NCBI RefSeq assembly: GCF_000317105.1
Contig: NC_019693.1
Coordinates: forward strand, 3,286,001 to 3,350,000
Origin: Oscillatoria acuminata PCC 6304
GTDB taxonomy: Bacteria > Cyanobacteriota > Cyanobacteriia > Cyanobacteriales > Laspinemataceae
Direction: 5' to 3'
Length of the DNA stretch: 64,000 nt
Below, piece after piece: positions 17,775-27,204 of this stretch (position 1 is the stretch's first letter; each line of letters begins with the position of its first letter). The notes beneath the pieces are model-generated. The model searched no databases and had not been told where the DNA came from. It was given only the letters and a program-made list of their open reading frames with translations. The position numbers and the translations under genes were made by a program.

Positions 17775-18536
17775 ATGTATTGCCCTATATGTCAGAACGA
17801 ATCCAAGCATCTATTCAATACGAAATATGTCCAAGTCAGGCAATGTTTAAATGCCTCCTGCCAGCATAAGTTTCACGGAAAGTCATTACCCGCAGGAGGA
17901 GTCATGGACTACTCCACATCAGATTCCGAGAACTTTTTAATTTACCAGAACCGAAACTTTCAAATGATCGATTACTTACTAAATCAGGGGTATGTAGAAC
18001 CCGGAAGTAAAGTTCTGGATTTCGGATGTGGAGAAGGAAATATTGCCCAGTCATTTAGCGATCGCAATTTTGATGTTACTGGCGTCGAACTGAGCGAATC
18101 AGGTCGAACAATTTTAGATAAACGCGGACTAGTCAATTACCCAGAAATTCGGGAAATTCCTCCCGAGCGTCGATTCGATCTGATATTGATGATAGAAGTC
18201 ATCGAACATCTCGAATTGCCACTGTCCTTACTCCAAGAGGCGAAGAACCGCTTAACCGAGCAAGGCATTATTTTTGTGACTACTCCCTGTGCAAATAGTT
18301 TAAAAACTAGGATAGTGCCTGAAAAAGCAGAACCTTACCGAGAGCCAACCCACATTCAGTTTTTTAGTTCTCAATCCCTTGAATTGTGTTTTCAAAAAGC
18401 CGGATTTTCCAAATTTAAGCGATTCTATCTCCCCTGGATGATTCCCAATCGGTCCCCACTCATGAAAATGCTCGATAGATTATTGTATGGTATCGATCTC
18501 AATTCTCATTTGACTTACTTCCTATTCAAAGAATAA
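17775..18536 (+). CDS. Class I SAM-dependent methyltransferase with zinc-ribbon start
   Basis: A 253-residue protein. The N-terminus has two CxxC-type pairs (MYCPIC and CLNASCQHKF) forming a likely zinc ribbon. The SAM fold follows: motif I VLDFGCGEGNIAQSF at about 77-91, an acidic end to strand 2 (VTGVELSESG), LILMIEVIEHLELPLSLLQEAKNRL and IIFVTTPCANS. This architecture is common in surface-glycan clusters, where such enzymes methylate sugars, but the target is unproven. It is complete and lies alone on the plus strand within the island. Confidence 0.88.
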   Translation: MYCPICQNESKHLFNTKYVQVRQCLNASCQHKFHGKSLPAGGVMDYSTSDSENFLIYQNRNFQMIDYLLNQGYVEPGSKVLDFGCGEGNIAQSFSDRNFDVTGVELSESGRTILDKRGLVNYPEIREIPPERRFDLILMIEVIEHLELPLSLLQEAKNRLTEQGIIFVTTPCANSLKTRIVPEKAEPYREPTHIQFFSSQSLELCFQKAGFSKFKRFYLPWMIPNRSPLMKMLDRLLYGIDLNSHLTYFLFKE

Positions 18537-18706
18537 AACAAGACAAGTCAAAGGGATAAGGAACCGAATCCAGGAGAAGTTAGATAAATTGGTCGGGGAG
18601 CAAATCGCAAGCGGATCGGGTTAACTATTTGATTCACGGAACAAAACTTGAATAGCGTTCAGAAATTTTCCGCCGAATTTAATCAGGCGATCGCGACTCG
18701 GTGAAC

Positions 18707-19606
18707 TCAGCCATTGATATTACTGGACATCTTACCCCCGAGGATAGCCGCTAATACCAATCTCAAATAAGGCAGAAACCAATAAACCGGCCAAAATGGG
18801 CCGGCATGACGTCGGGCAAAGACCTTCCATTCCCCCACCGGCAATCCTTTCGGCTGGTTAACCTGTTTCACTCGCTCCCATGCTTTGAGTGTGGTATCCG
18901 CCCAGCAATCTCCCGCTAGGGAATTGACCGGGCAGGTGCCTACATAACCCGGAACTACCCACACCAAACCCCCGTTCTGTTTCACACGCAGCCCATAGTC
19001 CACATCCCCTATGCTGTGAACGAAATTGGGGTCGAGATTGCCCACCCTTTTAGCTATCTCTCGGGGGATCAACACGAAATTGCCATTCATCGTGTCACAA
19101 CGCTGGGGTTCTTCATTGGGTTGAAGCAATTGGAATTTAAGAGGATGCCACCAATTCTTTTGAACCATCCCGCCATAGGTAAGGGTATCGGTGTGGGGAT
19201 CGCAAGTAGAACCCACGATAACTGATAATAATTCCTCCCGCTCTTGTAAACTTTGGTAAGTTGAGAGGGCTTTAGCAATCGCATCCGGGTAAAGGATAGT
19301 ATCGTCATTCAGCCATAGATAGAAATCAGGATCAGAGGCGATCGCTTCACTAAAAGCCCGCCGCATTCCCCCATTCCAAAATAAGCTCCCAGTCCCTTTA
19401 ATCAGCTTGACGTTAGGATACTGTTCTTGAACCCCTTCTGAAGTGCCATCGGTACTTCCATCATCGACTAAATAGATGGTGAGTATTACTTCTGGTGGTA
19501 GTTTCTGCCTGAACAGTCCAGCGAGACTATTTAAAGTTTTCTCTCGGCGGTTATAGCAGGTCATAATCACGGCGATGGTTTGACGTTCCATTTCTATCAT
19601 CCTCAC
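18707..19606 (-). CDS. GT2 family glycosyltransferase
   Basis: A 299-residue GT-A inverting transferase, rhamnosyltransferase-like in style. Motifs are TIAVIMTCYNRREKTLNSLAGLFRQ at the start, IYLVDDGSTDGTSEGV, FWNGGMRRAFSEAI, and the metal-binding FYLWLNDDTILYPDA at about 92-106. The start is GTG 19606, which overlaps by four bases (GTGA) the stop of a gene remnant at 19603-19764, so it was once translationally coupled. ATG alternatives lie at 19600 and 19591. The acceptor is not predictable. Confidence 0.9.
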   Translation of the reverse strand: MRMIEMERQTIAVIMTCYNRREKTLNSLAGLFRQKLPPEVILTIYLVDDGSTDGTSEGVQEQYPNVKLIKGTGSLFWNGGMRRAFSEAIASDPDFYLWLNDDTILYPDAIAKALSTYQSLQEREELLSVIVGSTCDPHTDTLTYGGMVQKNWWHPLKFQLLQPNEEPQRCDTMNGNFVLIPREIAKRVGNLDPNFVHSIGDVDYGLRVKQNGGLVWVVPGYVGTCPVNSLAGDCWADTTLKAWERVKQVNQPKGLPVGEWKVFARRHAGPFWPVYWFLPYLRLVLAAILGGKMSSNING

Positions 19607-19764
19607 TTAGGCTTGTCAGCGGTGCTCGCACAGGAACTGTTAACAGGGGCTAATTTTTTAATGGCCATCCACTCGAACCAGTACCGAGGGATATTGTCTA
19701 AAATGCCACTTGCTAACCCATGTTCTTCTGCGCCGTTACGTTGTAATCTTTTAAAGATTTTAAA
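19603..19764 (-). pseudogene. 3' remnant of an unidentified gene
   Basis: A 53-codon open piece with protein-like composition (KRLQRNGAEEHGLASGI, then LDNIPRYWFEWMAIKKLAPV). An in-frame stop lies directly upstream and there is no start codon or ribosome site. Its stop codon overlaps the GT2 start as GTGA, a classic coupling arrangement, so it is probably the tail of a deleted partner gene. The family is not recognised. Confidence 0.55.
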
Positions 19765-20121
19765 TTAAAAAATTCCCCTAAAAAAACTTCTGTAAGATTG
19801 CCGGAAAGACAACGCATTACCCAGGGGTGTCAACTTAAGGTGACAACTCATAATTAATATGGCTTCTAGCCGATGCTAGATATCCCACAGTCCCCCTAAA
19901 CAACAAGGGGAAGTTAGAGTTTTCTACCCTCTATAATACAACATTTATTCCTCTGGATCCTCCCTTAATAAGGGTAAGGGGGGCGGGGAGGATTTAGTCG
20001 TCCAATAGGAAGAACAAGAATCAGACACTAAGCGGGGAATAGGTTTGAGCTTAAGTTTACACCAGGGGGAATTACCTTTTCCCTGGGGTATTCCGGGTTT
20101 AATGTTCTTATGTGAAGTTCC
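19765..20121. other. Gene-free gap
   Basis: About 357 bases. It holds an inverted repeat with ATCCTCC/GGAGGAT arms at about 19957-19994 and otherwise AT-rich sequence. No coding frame is supported. Confidence 0.45.
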
Positions 20122-21411
20122 CTAAGAACTGGGATGTTCTAATAATAACGGGGACGGGCCAATTTCTACCCCATTTCTCCTGAGCAACTGTTGTTCACCC
20201 GCTAAATCCCGCACCTGCTGCACCCCCCACTCTTCTGGTACCTGAAAGCGGGAGGAGCCCTCAGTATTCCAGACAATCCAAGCTTTATAGTCGCGATCGC
20301 GGGTTAGCTCGCAAGTCCAAATCATCTGTTTTGCTTGACAGTTGTTCATCTGTGCTCCCACCAGCCACTGTTGCAGTTCCCCATAAGCAATTCCAGCCTG
20401 AGTGGGAGTGGTGCGATCGGCCTGAGTCAATCGCAAATAAATACCTTGATTATCCCAAACATACCAATACAAACGAGCCACTCCAGCGGCCCAATTTAGA
20501 ATATACGATCGCGCCACAAACCCCGCCGCGCCCCACTCGTCAGAAAAAGGTGCTCTTCCTAACCATCCTGTTTCTGTATTCCATAACGGCTTATCACCCA
20601 CACCATACTTTGCCATAGTCATTTGGACTTCGTGAATCAGGGGAACCATTGTTTCCGGAGGCAAAAAAGGTACATAGAAATGAAAGCCTATTACATCCGC
20701 ATAAGCCCCCCCACCCCGGGCCAAGTATTGATTCAACCACTCGATGCCATGCTCTGCATCTGTAGGCGGAGGAGAAACTACCGTAATCGAGGAATCGACC
20801 TCTTTCAAAATTCGATAAGCTTCTTCACATAGGGTTAACATCGTCTCCAGGCTGCCCGTATAAAACCCCTTCAAATTAGGTTCATTCCAGAGTTCATAGT
20901 AGTGAATCCGCCCTTTATAGCGGGTGGCGACGGTGCGGACATAATTACGCCAGTCCTCTATATTTTTCGGTTCGGCTGCGGTTCCCGTAGCATAGAGCGA
21001 GGGTTCTTGAGGTCGGGCAGAAGCCCACCTTGGTGTCAGGCCCAAATTGAGCAGAATTTCTACTCCATTTTCCTCAGCAAGAGCCACCGACTTGTCTAAA
21101 ATTGTAAAATTCCATTCCCCTTTTCTAGGCTCTAGTTCAAACCACTCCACATAAGCCGACATCAAGCGCCAACTGTAAAAAGGAACAATAGGCCAAGGAG
21201 TGAGGGTAGAAATGGGTGGATCCGTGACATAGGTAGGAGTCGTAGCTACATGGTGGATATGGTTTCCAAACAAGCTGGCCGGTATCGGCTGAGTTGGGGC
21301 TTGGAGATCGACCTGAACGTCCATCTTCAAACTACTCAAACTCACTGCTGTGGTTAAGGACAAAATGAGTAAAACTATAAATATAATAAGTTGGGTTTTG
21401 AGTTTTTTCAA
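20122..21411 (-). CDS. GH39-like glycoside hydrolase (PslG-like)
   Basis: A 429-residue clan GH-A (beta/alpha)8 enzyme with an N-terminal signal anchor (KKLKTQLIIFIVLLILSLTTAVSL). The acid/base Glu is in YYELWNEPNLKGFY (about residue 177). The nucleophile Glu is in PLWNTETGWLG (about 280). The family resembles GH39. The best-known polysaccharide-cluster relative is PslG of Pseudomonas, a periplasmic endoglycosidase that trims its own exopolysaccharide, and this context suggests the same role here. Both catalytic Glu residues are present, so it is likely active. The specific glycan is unknown. Confidence 0.85.
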   Translation of the reverse strand: MKKLKTQLIIFIVLLILSLTTAVSLSSLKMDVQVDLQAPTQPIPASLFGNHIHHVATTPTYVTDPPISTLTPWPIVPFYSWRLMSAYVEWFELEPRKGEWNFTILDKSVALAEENGVEILLNLGLTPRWASARPQEPSLYATGTAAEPKNIEDWRNYVRTVATRYKGRIHYYELWNEPNLKGFYTGSLETMLTLCEEAYRILKEVDSSITVVSPPPTDAEHGIEWLNQYLARGGGAYADVIGFHFYVPFLPPETMVPLIHEVQMTMAKYGVGDKPLWNTETGWLGRAPFSDEWGAAGFVARSYILNWAAGVARLYWYVWDNQGIYLRLTQADRTTPTQAGIAYGELQQWLVGAQMNNCQAKQMIWTCELTRDRDYKAWIVWNTEGSSRFQVPEEWGVQQVRDLAGEQQLLRRNGVEIGPSPLLLEHPSS

Positions 21412-21490
21412 TGTCCGTTCTCCTGTTTTACACTTGATGCAAGCCTAGGGGTTACACCCTCGATTCAACCTTAAACTTTTCCACACCTGA

Positions 21491-22128
21491 TCATTTTCTT
21501 TTTCCAATTGCCAGCAATGATTTTTCTAATTCCAATGATTGTTCTATCTCTAAATGCGAGTCAGCAAAGAGAATAGACATTTCCTTCTGTTTCAAAAGTC
21601 GTAGCTCCGATACCCTATTCTTACAATATTCCGCTGGAGGACGAGTCACATAGACCCCAACTCATAAAATTACGGGCTATTTTATGCTGAGTTAACTTGG
21701 GCAACCAATGTATGAATAGGGTTAAAAAATGAGGCTCTACAGGAAAATTATAGCTCGGAGTTTGGACGAAAAAATTGGGGGGACAACTCTTTGAACTTCC
21801 GAGGTAAATTGAAGTTGGTTTTCCCAGGTTTCTAAATGTTCAATCACCGAATTACTAAAGGCAATATCAAACGCCGAATCTTCAAAGGGTATTTTTTTAC
21901 CATCTCCAACAACCCACGATATATTCTCCGGTAGTATTGTCGAGTTTTCATAGAGGTTTCCCACCGTAACCTTTGGCACTGGAAAGCCTTCTTCCTTCGC
22001 CAATTCCCAGAAAAATAGATCCCCCCACATCTATGACTCGGGTTGCTTCTTCCATATCTCGTAACTTTACCAATTATTCTTGCAAGAAATTAGCGAAAGG
22101 TGCTAAATTATAGAACCAATTAGCTTTT
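21491..22128 (-). pseudogene. Decayed SAM-dependent methyltransferase
   Basis: Protein similarity to a class I methyltransferase continues across several frames on the minus strand. It begins with a segment rich in aromatics (KANWFYNLAPFANFLQE) ended by an internal TAA, then motif I (LVKLRDMEEATRVIDVGG). A shift leads to WVVGDGKKIPFEDSAFDIAFSNSVIEHLETWENQLQF. Another leads to FFVQTPSYNFPVEPHFLTLFIHWLPKL, and a further one to TRPPAEYCKNRVSELRLLKQKE and the stop at 21491-21493. At least three frameshifts and one nonsense codon make it inactive. Confidence 0.8.
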
Positions 22129-22167
22129 ATTACCTCCTTACTCTACCTCCCAAAAACTCAATACAAA

Positions 22168-23310
22168 TTATTGATTTTTGCATCCCATCGCCGAATGAAT
22201 TGCCCTCAGTATAGCATCAGAGACCCACTCATGGGTCAGATTTTGGATGCGAGAGCGAGCCACACTCCTCATTCTAGCCAACTCTTCAGGGGAGGTTGAA
22301 AGGGTACGCTCCAAAGCTGAGTAAGCTTCTTCTAAATCATCTGGACGAAATATCCATCCGTTTTCCCCATCACTGACCAACTCCTCAACCGCTTGACTGT
22401 ACAAGCTGCCCAGCACGGGCAAACCCGCGGCCATCGCCTCATTGACCACCAGCCCCCACTCATCCGCCAGAGTGGGAAAAACAAAAATCCCCCCCTGCTC
22501 ATAAACTTGGGGTAAATCGGAATAGGCTAAATTTCCTACAAAAGATAGGGAAATATTGGGGGGTAAAACTTGCTGCTCCAATGTTGAACGTAACGACCCC
22601 TCGCCGACTATCAAAAATTCTAGCGTTCTGTCCCGATGTGCTTCACCCCAACGAGCAAGGGCTGATATAAACAGAAGTAGACCCTTACGCTCAATTAGTT
22701 GACCCACGTAAAGCAAGGTGTAAACCTGGTTAGCCTCTTTTGACAAAGGCAGAGCCGTAAAAGGAGAGATTTCAGTTGTATAGGGCGCAACAAAGATCTT
22801 TTCAGGAGCGACACCATAACCTCGGACATATCTCGCCCCACTTTCTCCATTCACTAGCACAGCATCAGCTTGAGGCAAAAGAAATTTTCTGAGCTGTTCC
22901 CTCAGCTTTCCTCTTCCCTGCTCGCTATATTCAGAAATCGTAGCCCACAAAATTAGTCGGCTCTTAGAAGACCATTTTCGGTATAACAGAGAAAGTAGGC
23001 TCCGCATTCCCAACTCCCCAGAAATTAATACATCGGGCTGATACTCGTGGAGGAGCCAGAGCGTATCATAGGGAATATGAACATACAGAGGCTCGGAAAA
23101 TCCATGGGGGTGCCGCCAAGCGCGTTGTATCGTTAGGGTTTTCTGGACCTTGACATTCAACGAACCCCAATTTGGCTTCCATTGCCGATTGGGTTCCATG
23201 GGTGTCGAGATAAAAACCTGGAAATCATCAACCTTTTTAGCTATTGCTTCATAAAGCGCTTGCCGATAGGGAGGAATAAAATTGGTTAAAAGTGCAACCC
23301 GTTTAGCCAT
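22168..23310 (-). CDS. GT4 family glycosyltransferase
   Basis: A 380-residue GT-B enzyme. The start at ATG 23310 gives the family-like opening MAKRVALLTNFIPPYRQALYEAIAKKV; a longer frame from 23397 adds 29 residues that do not fit. The donor domain shows TLLYVGQLIERKGLLLFISAL, GEGSLRSTLEQQ, FVFPTLADEWGLVVNEAMAAGLPVLGS and ELVSDGENGWIFRPDDLEEAYSAL. It acts presumably on lipid-linked oligosaccharide at the inner membrane. The methyltransferase pseudogene lies just downstream. Confidence 0.88.
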   Translation of the reverse strand: MAKRVALLTNFIPPYRQALYEAIAKKVDDFQVFISTPMEPNRQWKPNWGSLNVKVQKTLTIQRAWRHPHGFSEPLYVHIPYDTLWLLHEYQPDVLISGELGMRSLLSLLYRKWSSKSRLILWATISEYSEQGRGKLREQLRKFLLPQADAVLVNGESGARYVRGYGVAPEKIFVAPYTTEISPFTALPLSKEANQVYTLLYVGQLIERKGLLLFISALARWGEAHRDRTLEFLIVGEGSLRSTLEQQVLPPNISLSFVGNLAYSDLPQVYEQGGIFVFPTLADEWGLVVNEAMAAGLPVLGSLYSQAVEELVSDGENGWIFRPDDLEEAYSALERTLSTSPEELARMRSVARSRIQNLTHEWVSDAILRAIHSAMGCKNQ

Positions 23311-23586
23311 AGTATTGTTTGGTTTTGTAATGGAATTGAGTCGATGGACGAACAACCTTGAAATATCTTGTCGGTTCAGTTCCCTCTCCAAACACATTCT
23401 CTAGGATAAGGGTTCCCTACCTTCAGTGGTAGATATGCTAGGGTGGAGGTTGAGAGGTCTGGCAAGTGGTCTATGAAACAGAGTTTTACGGCTGTTGGGA
23501 TGCACTGGCATTCCTGTAATTTCTCGATCAACCAACTTGTTGATTGTGTCGCGAATTATATGGGTTCTCCAACTGCTGGCGAGCTA

Positions 23587-25176
23587 TCAGTTTTTTTCGA
23601 TTTTCCAGAGCTTGTATTCAAAATTATCGCCACTATTAATAGGCCTAACGCTGTAGCGTTCCTCTTCTGCCAGAAGATTCGGTAAAATGGGAGATTGACT
23701 GTATAAATAGACATCGCTAAAGCCTGTAGGGATTGTTGGCAGATTGGGTCTTTGTACTAATTGAAATTGCACATGATCTTCCAATACATAGGTCAGAGAT
23801 AAAATAACGCCAACAGCTTCATCACTGATCAGAAGCGGAGCGCTATTTTGATTGATGAGTCTAGCCATTTGAGGTGCTGATTGAAATCCTTTACTCCACC
23901 ACACTGTTGATTGAGAACTGACCCCACAAGAAACTATCCCCCCCAAAATCAGTAGGAAGGTCACCATCTGCCAAATCTGCTTCTGATTTAAGGGATTTTT
24001 GTAACTCTCCGTCATTTTTCTTGACAATAAGTAAGCCACCGCAATTTGTATTCCTAAGTAACAAGGAATGAGGTATCGCGGAACCATAGATCGCTGTCCG
24101 CCGAAAAGCAAATCAGGCACAATTAGAAAGATGGCGGTTACCCCGATCAGGGAAAAAACAAACCAATCCTGATTATTTTGGGTTTTTCTATTTAAATAAT
24201 AGAGAGAATAAACTCCTAAAATCCCAATTCCCATAATGGGAATCAGGGAAGGGATTAGGTATTGTAAGGAGGCTTTCGAGTTAATATTAACATCAAAAAA
24301 AAGCCGACTTAGATTTCCTAGCCAGCTTACCCCTAAAGAAAGAATACTTACAGATTGAGAGGTCCAGGATGTAGCTGTTTTAACTTTTTGATAGTTGGTG
24401 ACCACAATCCATATCCAAGGAGTAAAAGCAATGACGCTACAACCGGAAGCCAGCAAATAATTGAGAGATGTTTTACTAATGCGAAATCTTTCCCTGATTA
24501 GGATATAAATTCCGTGGCTGATGGCGACCAATGCAAATAGTAAATGTGAATATATCCCCAATACTACTGTAGCGGAGTAAAAAAACCAGTTTTTATATTT
24601 TTGGAGTCTAACTGCTCGCAAGAGTGCTGCGCTAGACAATAAAATTGTGACAATAAATAAACTAGACTGTCGTGCTTCTTGCGCGTATAAAACATGAAAG
24701 GGAGAAACGGCCACCAAGGCGATCGCCACCCATCCAGTCAAAGACTTGTCAAACAATTCTCGGCATAACCAATACATACAAGGAAATGCCATTATGCTAA
24801 TGACAGCGGATAAACCTCTCATCAAGGTCACAGAATGCCCCAGTTTATCTACCAAAAAGCGGGCCATCAAATAGTAGAGCGGCGAATGTTCTGGACTACT
24901 GGCTAATGCCTTAACTGCATCTTGTAAGTCTTTCTTGGGTTGCCTAGGTTGATAGGTTTGATGTAAAACTTCCCGGCTTATGAGTTCACCTGTGTAAACT
25001 TCCGCTATAACCATATTAGCCGTATATCCTGAAATTCTTAACGAAGACAACGTTTCATCTACCCAGTAAATTTTTTGATCTATATTGTAGAATCTCAGAA
25101 AAAATCCTAAAATCAATATAAAAACGACCATTAATCGAAAATGTTGGACTGAAAAAGGTTTCATCTTGTCAAGCAT
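23587..25176 (-). CDS. GT39-like integral membrane glycosyltransferase
   Basis: A 529-residue membrane protein with about 10-11 hydrophobic segments. Near the N-terminus it has the acidic first-loop signature DQKIYWVDETLSSLRI, as in the GT-C families (GT39/PMT, GT83 ArnT). These use polyprenyl-phosphate-linked sugars on the periplasmic side. Later blocks include ALASSPEHSPLYYLMARFLVD, VALVAVSPFHVLYAQEARQSSLF and FGGQRSMVPRYLIPCYLGIQIAVAYLLS. The C-terminal 100 residues are soluble. It probably adds a branch sugar to the polysaccharide or to a protein. Confidence 0.82.
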   Translation of the reverse strand: MLDKMKPFSVQHFRLMVVFILILGFFLRFYNIDQKIYWVDETLSSLRISGYTANMVIAEVYTGELISREVLHQTYQPRQPKKDLQDAVKALASSPEHSPLYYLMARFLVDKLGHSVTLMRGLSAVISIMAFPCMYWLCRELFDKSLTGWVAIALVAVSPFHVLYAQEARQSSLFIVTILLSSAALLRAVRLQKYKNWFFYSATVVLGIYSHLLFALVAISHGIYILIRERFRISKTSLNYLLASGCSVIAFTPWIWIVVTNYQKVKTATSWTSQSVSILSLGVSWLGNLSRLFFDVNINSKASLQYLIPSLIPIMGIGILGVYSLYYLNRKTQNNQDWFVFSLIGVTAIFLIVPDLLFGGQRSMVPRYLIPCYLGIQIAVAYLLSRKMTESYKNPLNQKQIWQMVTFLLILGGIVSCGVSSQSTVWWSKGFQSAPQMARLINQNSAPLLISDEAVGVILSLTYVLEDHVQFQLVQRPNLPTIPTGFSDVYLYSQSPILPNLLAEEERYSVRPINSGDNFEYKLWKIEKN

Positions 25177-25930
25177 ATTTTAGAACGAGGAGTGTCAGGT
25201 TTCTATAAATAATCAAAAAATAGCCAACTCAATATTCTAACCGATCCATTAATGGATCCATTCCAGAGGAGGTGGGAATGTTCGGGCTTCTTGACTTAAG
25301 GAGTTAATTCGGGTTTCAGGGATGATCCCACTTAGACTACCATCAATTAATTTGATAGAATCCCTTTGGGAACGCTGGTTAAGAGATAAAGTATTCAGTA
25401 ACTCTCTTGGACCCCTAATAAGTAGCCGATGTTTCTGGAAACGGAGCGTCCTTAGTTTATCATCTCAGCCCGGGTTAGGTAGTATTACTAGCCTCCCGAG
25501 TTTGCCAATGATAGACCCCTAGTTTGACCCTCTCCAGAGGAGGTGGGAATGTTCGGGCGTCTTGATTTAAGGAGTTAATTCGGGTTTCAGGGATGACCCC
25601 ACTTAGACTACCATAAATTAATTTGATAGAATACCTTTGGGAACGCTGGTTAAGAGATAAAATATTCAGTAACTCTCTTGGACCCCTAACAAGTAGCCGA
25701 TGTTTCTGGAAACGGAGCGTCCTTAGTCTATCATCTCAGCCCGGGTTAGGTAGTATTACTGCCCTCCCGAGTTTGCCAATGATAGACCCCTAGCTTGACC
25801 ATCAGACCAATCCCCTTTGGAGATATTCTGCCACTCTTCCAGTCTTGAGATCCTATCGAGGAATTCCTGCCATAAATTTTACCATACCTACTCATCCTTA
25901 CTCTATAAAACCACAAGGAATCATAAAGCC
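25177..25930. other. Gene-free region holding a tandem duplication
   Basis: About 750 bases without a supported gene. It is mostly filled by two 271-base tandem copies (25262-25803). The remaining 127 bases are the leader of the following methyltransferase gene. Confidence 0.6.
25262..25803 (+). repeat. 271-base tandem direct repeat, two copies
   Basis: Copy 1 starts at 25262 and copy 2 at 25533, both beginning TCCAGAGGAGGTGGGAATG. About 10-12 substitutions and no indels separate them (about 96 percent identity). An open frame in copy 1 from ATG 25322 is cut by TAA in copy 2, so the unit is not protein-coding. An internal near-palindrome ATCAATTAATTTGAT is intact only in copy 1. The unit could hold a duplicated promoter or leader for the downstream methyltransferase. 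Confidence 0.9.
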
Positions 25931-26707
25931 ATGACAGACGGAGTAGCCCAGCAAAAGAAATCCTTCAATCATAATTATTCCCAAACCGAAAATTGGTCGT
26001 ATTGGGATTCACAGGATCCTCTAACTCAATATCTACTGACCAGAAGATTGCGAATTGCAGTGGATCGGGTGATGCAGATTACCCAGGCCGACCCAGCGGA
26101 TTGGAATGTTTTAGTTCTCTGTGGTGGCGTTGGGGGCGAGGGCAGCTTCTTAGCAAACTATGGGTTTAAATCTATTACCGTTTCAGATATCTCAGAAACT
26201 GCATTACAGGTTTGCAATAAACGAGATTCTCGTTTAGAAACCCGAGTAATCAATGCAGAACAACTAGAGCTTCCAGATGAAAGCTACGATTTAGTTCTAG
26301 TACAAGATGGTCTTCATCACCTTCCCCGTCCGGTACTGGGGTTTACTGAAATGCTCCGCGTCGCCAGAAAAGCTGTGATTGTAATCGAACCTCATTTAGG
26401 TTTAGTCGCTAACTTACTGGGGATGACTTGGGAAAATCATGGGGGAACGGTGAATTATGTATTTCGCTGGAACGCTTTGCTGTTAAAACAGGCCACTAAG
26501 AGCTACATTTTAGAGTCTCCCTGCTATATCCAGGCCATTCGGTTATGGAATCATAATCTCTTGATGGCAAAAGTCGGAAAGATTTTAGGGGGTAAGCAAG
26601 GAGCAGTTTTGGCCGTAAAATCCTTCTACTTTATACTCGATTGGTTGTTTTGGTGGCTAGGAAATATGATGATTGGGATAGTCATCAAGTACGACCCTCA
26701 ACAGTAG
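25931..26707 (+). CDS. Class I SAM-dependent methyltransferase
   Basis: A 258-residue methyltransferase. Motif I is VLVLCGGVGGEGSFLANYGF. The strand 2 acid is in ITVSDISETALQVC. The motif IV region is YDLVLVQDGLHHLPRPVLGFTEMLRV, and IEPHLGLVANLLG follows. I chose ATG 25931 because the sequence before it (from 25817) is unlike the family. The last 40 residues are hydrophobic (ILDWLFWWLGNMMIGIVI), suggesting membrane attachment. The final 17 codons lie inside a 189-base segment that is repeated at 30266-30454. Confidence 0.85.
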   Translation: MTDGVAQQKKSFNHNYSQTENWSYWDSQDPLTQYLLTRRLRIAVDRVMQITQADPADWNVLVLCGGVGGEGSFLANYGFKSITVSDISETALQVCNKRDSRLETRVINAEQLELPDESYDLVLVQDGLHHLPRPVLGFTEMLRVARKAVIVIEPHLGLVANLLGMTWENHGGTVNYVFRWNALLLKQATKSYILESPCYIQAIRLWNHNLLMAKVGKILGGKQGAVLAVKSFYFILDWLFWWLGNMMIGIVIKYDPQQ

Positions 26708-26842
26708 CGGCTTTCGGCCAGAGAAAAACATCAAAAAGGAGGTCTCCTGACTCGCTACAGACCTCCCCATTCTAGAACCGATATTCAAATGCTAGTTCAC
26801 AGTTTACTCCCGAGTGGTTTGCACCGATCGCTCTTGCTCTGA
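26654..26842. repeat. 189-base direct repeat, left copy (cassette boundary)
   Basis: Matches 30266-30454 with about eight differences and one compensated indel. It contains the 3' end of the 25931-26707 methyltransferase, a hairpin (arms GGAGGTCT/AGACCTCC at about 26738-26766), and the 3' end of the polymerase gene, here broken. The left copy keeps the methyltransferase whole; the right copy keeps the polymerase whole. Confidence 0.92.
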
Positions 26843-27204
26843 CGGTAAAAAAAGGAATTGGCGCAAAACAGGCGGAAGTTTTGCAGGGTTTGTACCACCG
26901 GCACTCCAGCGTCTGGACAAGCATCATAAACGGCGGGAGACCACAAGGGGAAGAAATTATGAGCATGGACGATATCTGGTCCAAAGCGATTAATTTCTTG
27001 CCAAACCCGTTGTTTGGAGGCATGGGAGTAGATCGCGTTGATGGCAGTCATGGCTTAGCTGAACTTTGAGGCGATCGCATCATTGTCAACATCCAGCAAA
27101 GCCACTGAGTTGCCATGAGATTCCAGCAAGTTTTTCTCGGCGCGCACCACCACATCCTCGCCGCCCGCAATTTTGTAAAAGTTATGAAGTTTTAAAATTC
27201 TCAT
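26797..27204 (-). pseudogene. 5' fragment of a GT4 glycosyltransferase
   Basis: A copy of the first 121 or so codons of the intact gene at 16190-17353. It starts at ATG 27204 (MRILKLHNFYKIAGGEDVVV). A CAA-to-TAA change stops the frame right after ASKFS. Downstream, similarity resumes (AMTAINAIYSHASKQRV, then WQEINRFGPDIVHAHNFF) until the copy is joined at about 26843 to unrelated sequence, the end of the polymerase gene. No donor domain remains, so it cannot be active. Confidence 0.9.

Noticed and set aside
23443-23685. 80-residue plus-strand frame
   Set aside because: Its second half is antisense to the GT39-like gene and the rest has no protein-like pattern or start signal.
25322-25522. 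66-residue frame inside tandem repeat copy 1
   Set aside because: The equivalent frame in copy 2 has a TAA after seven codons, so it is not maintained as protein.
25262-25803. CRISPR array
   Set aside because: The units are 271 bases long and contiguous with no spacers; no cas genes are present anywhere in the window.
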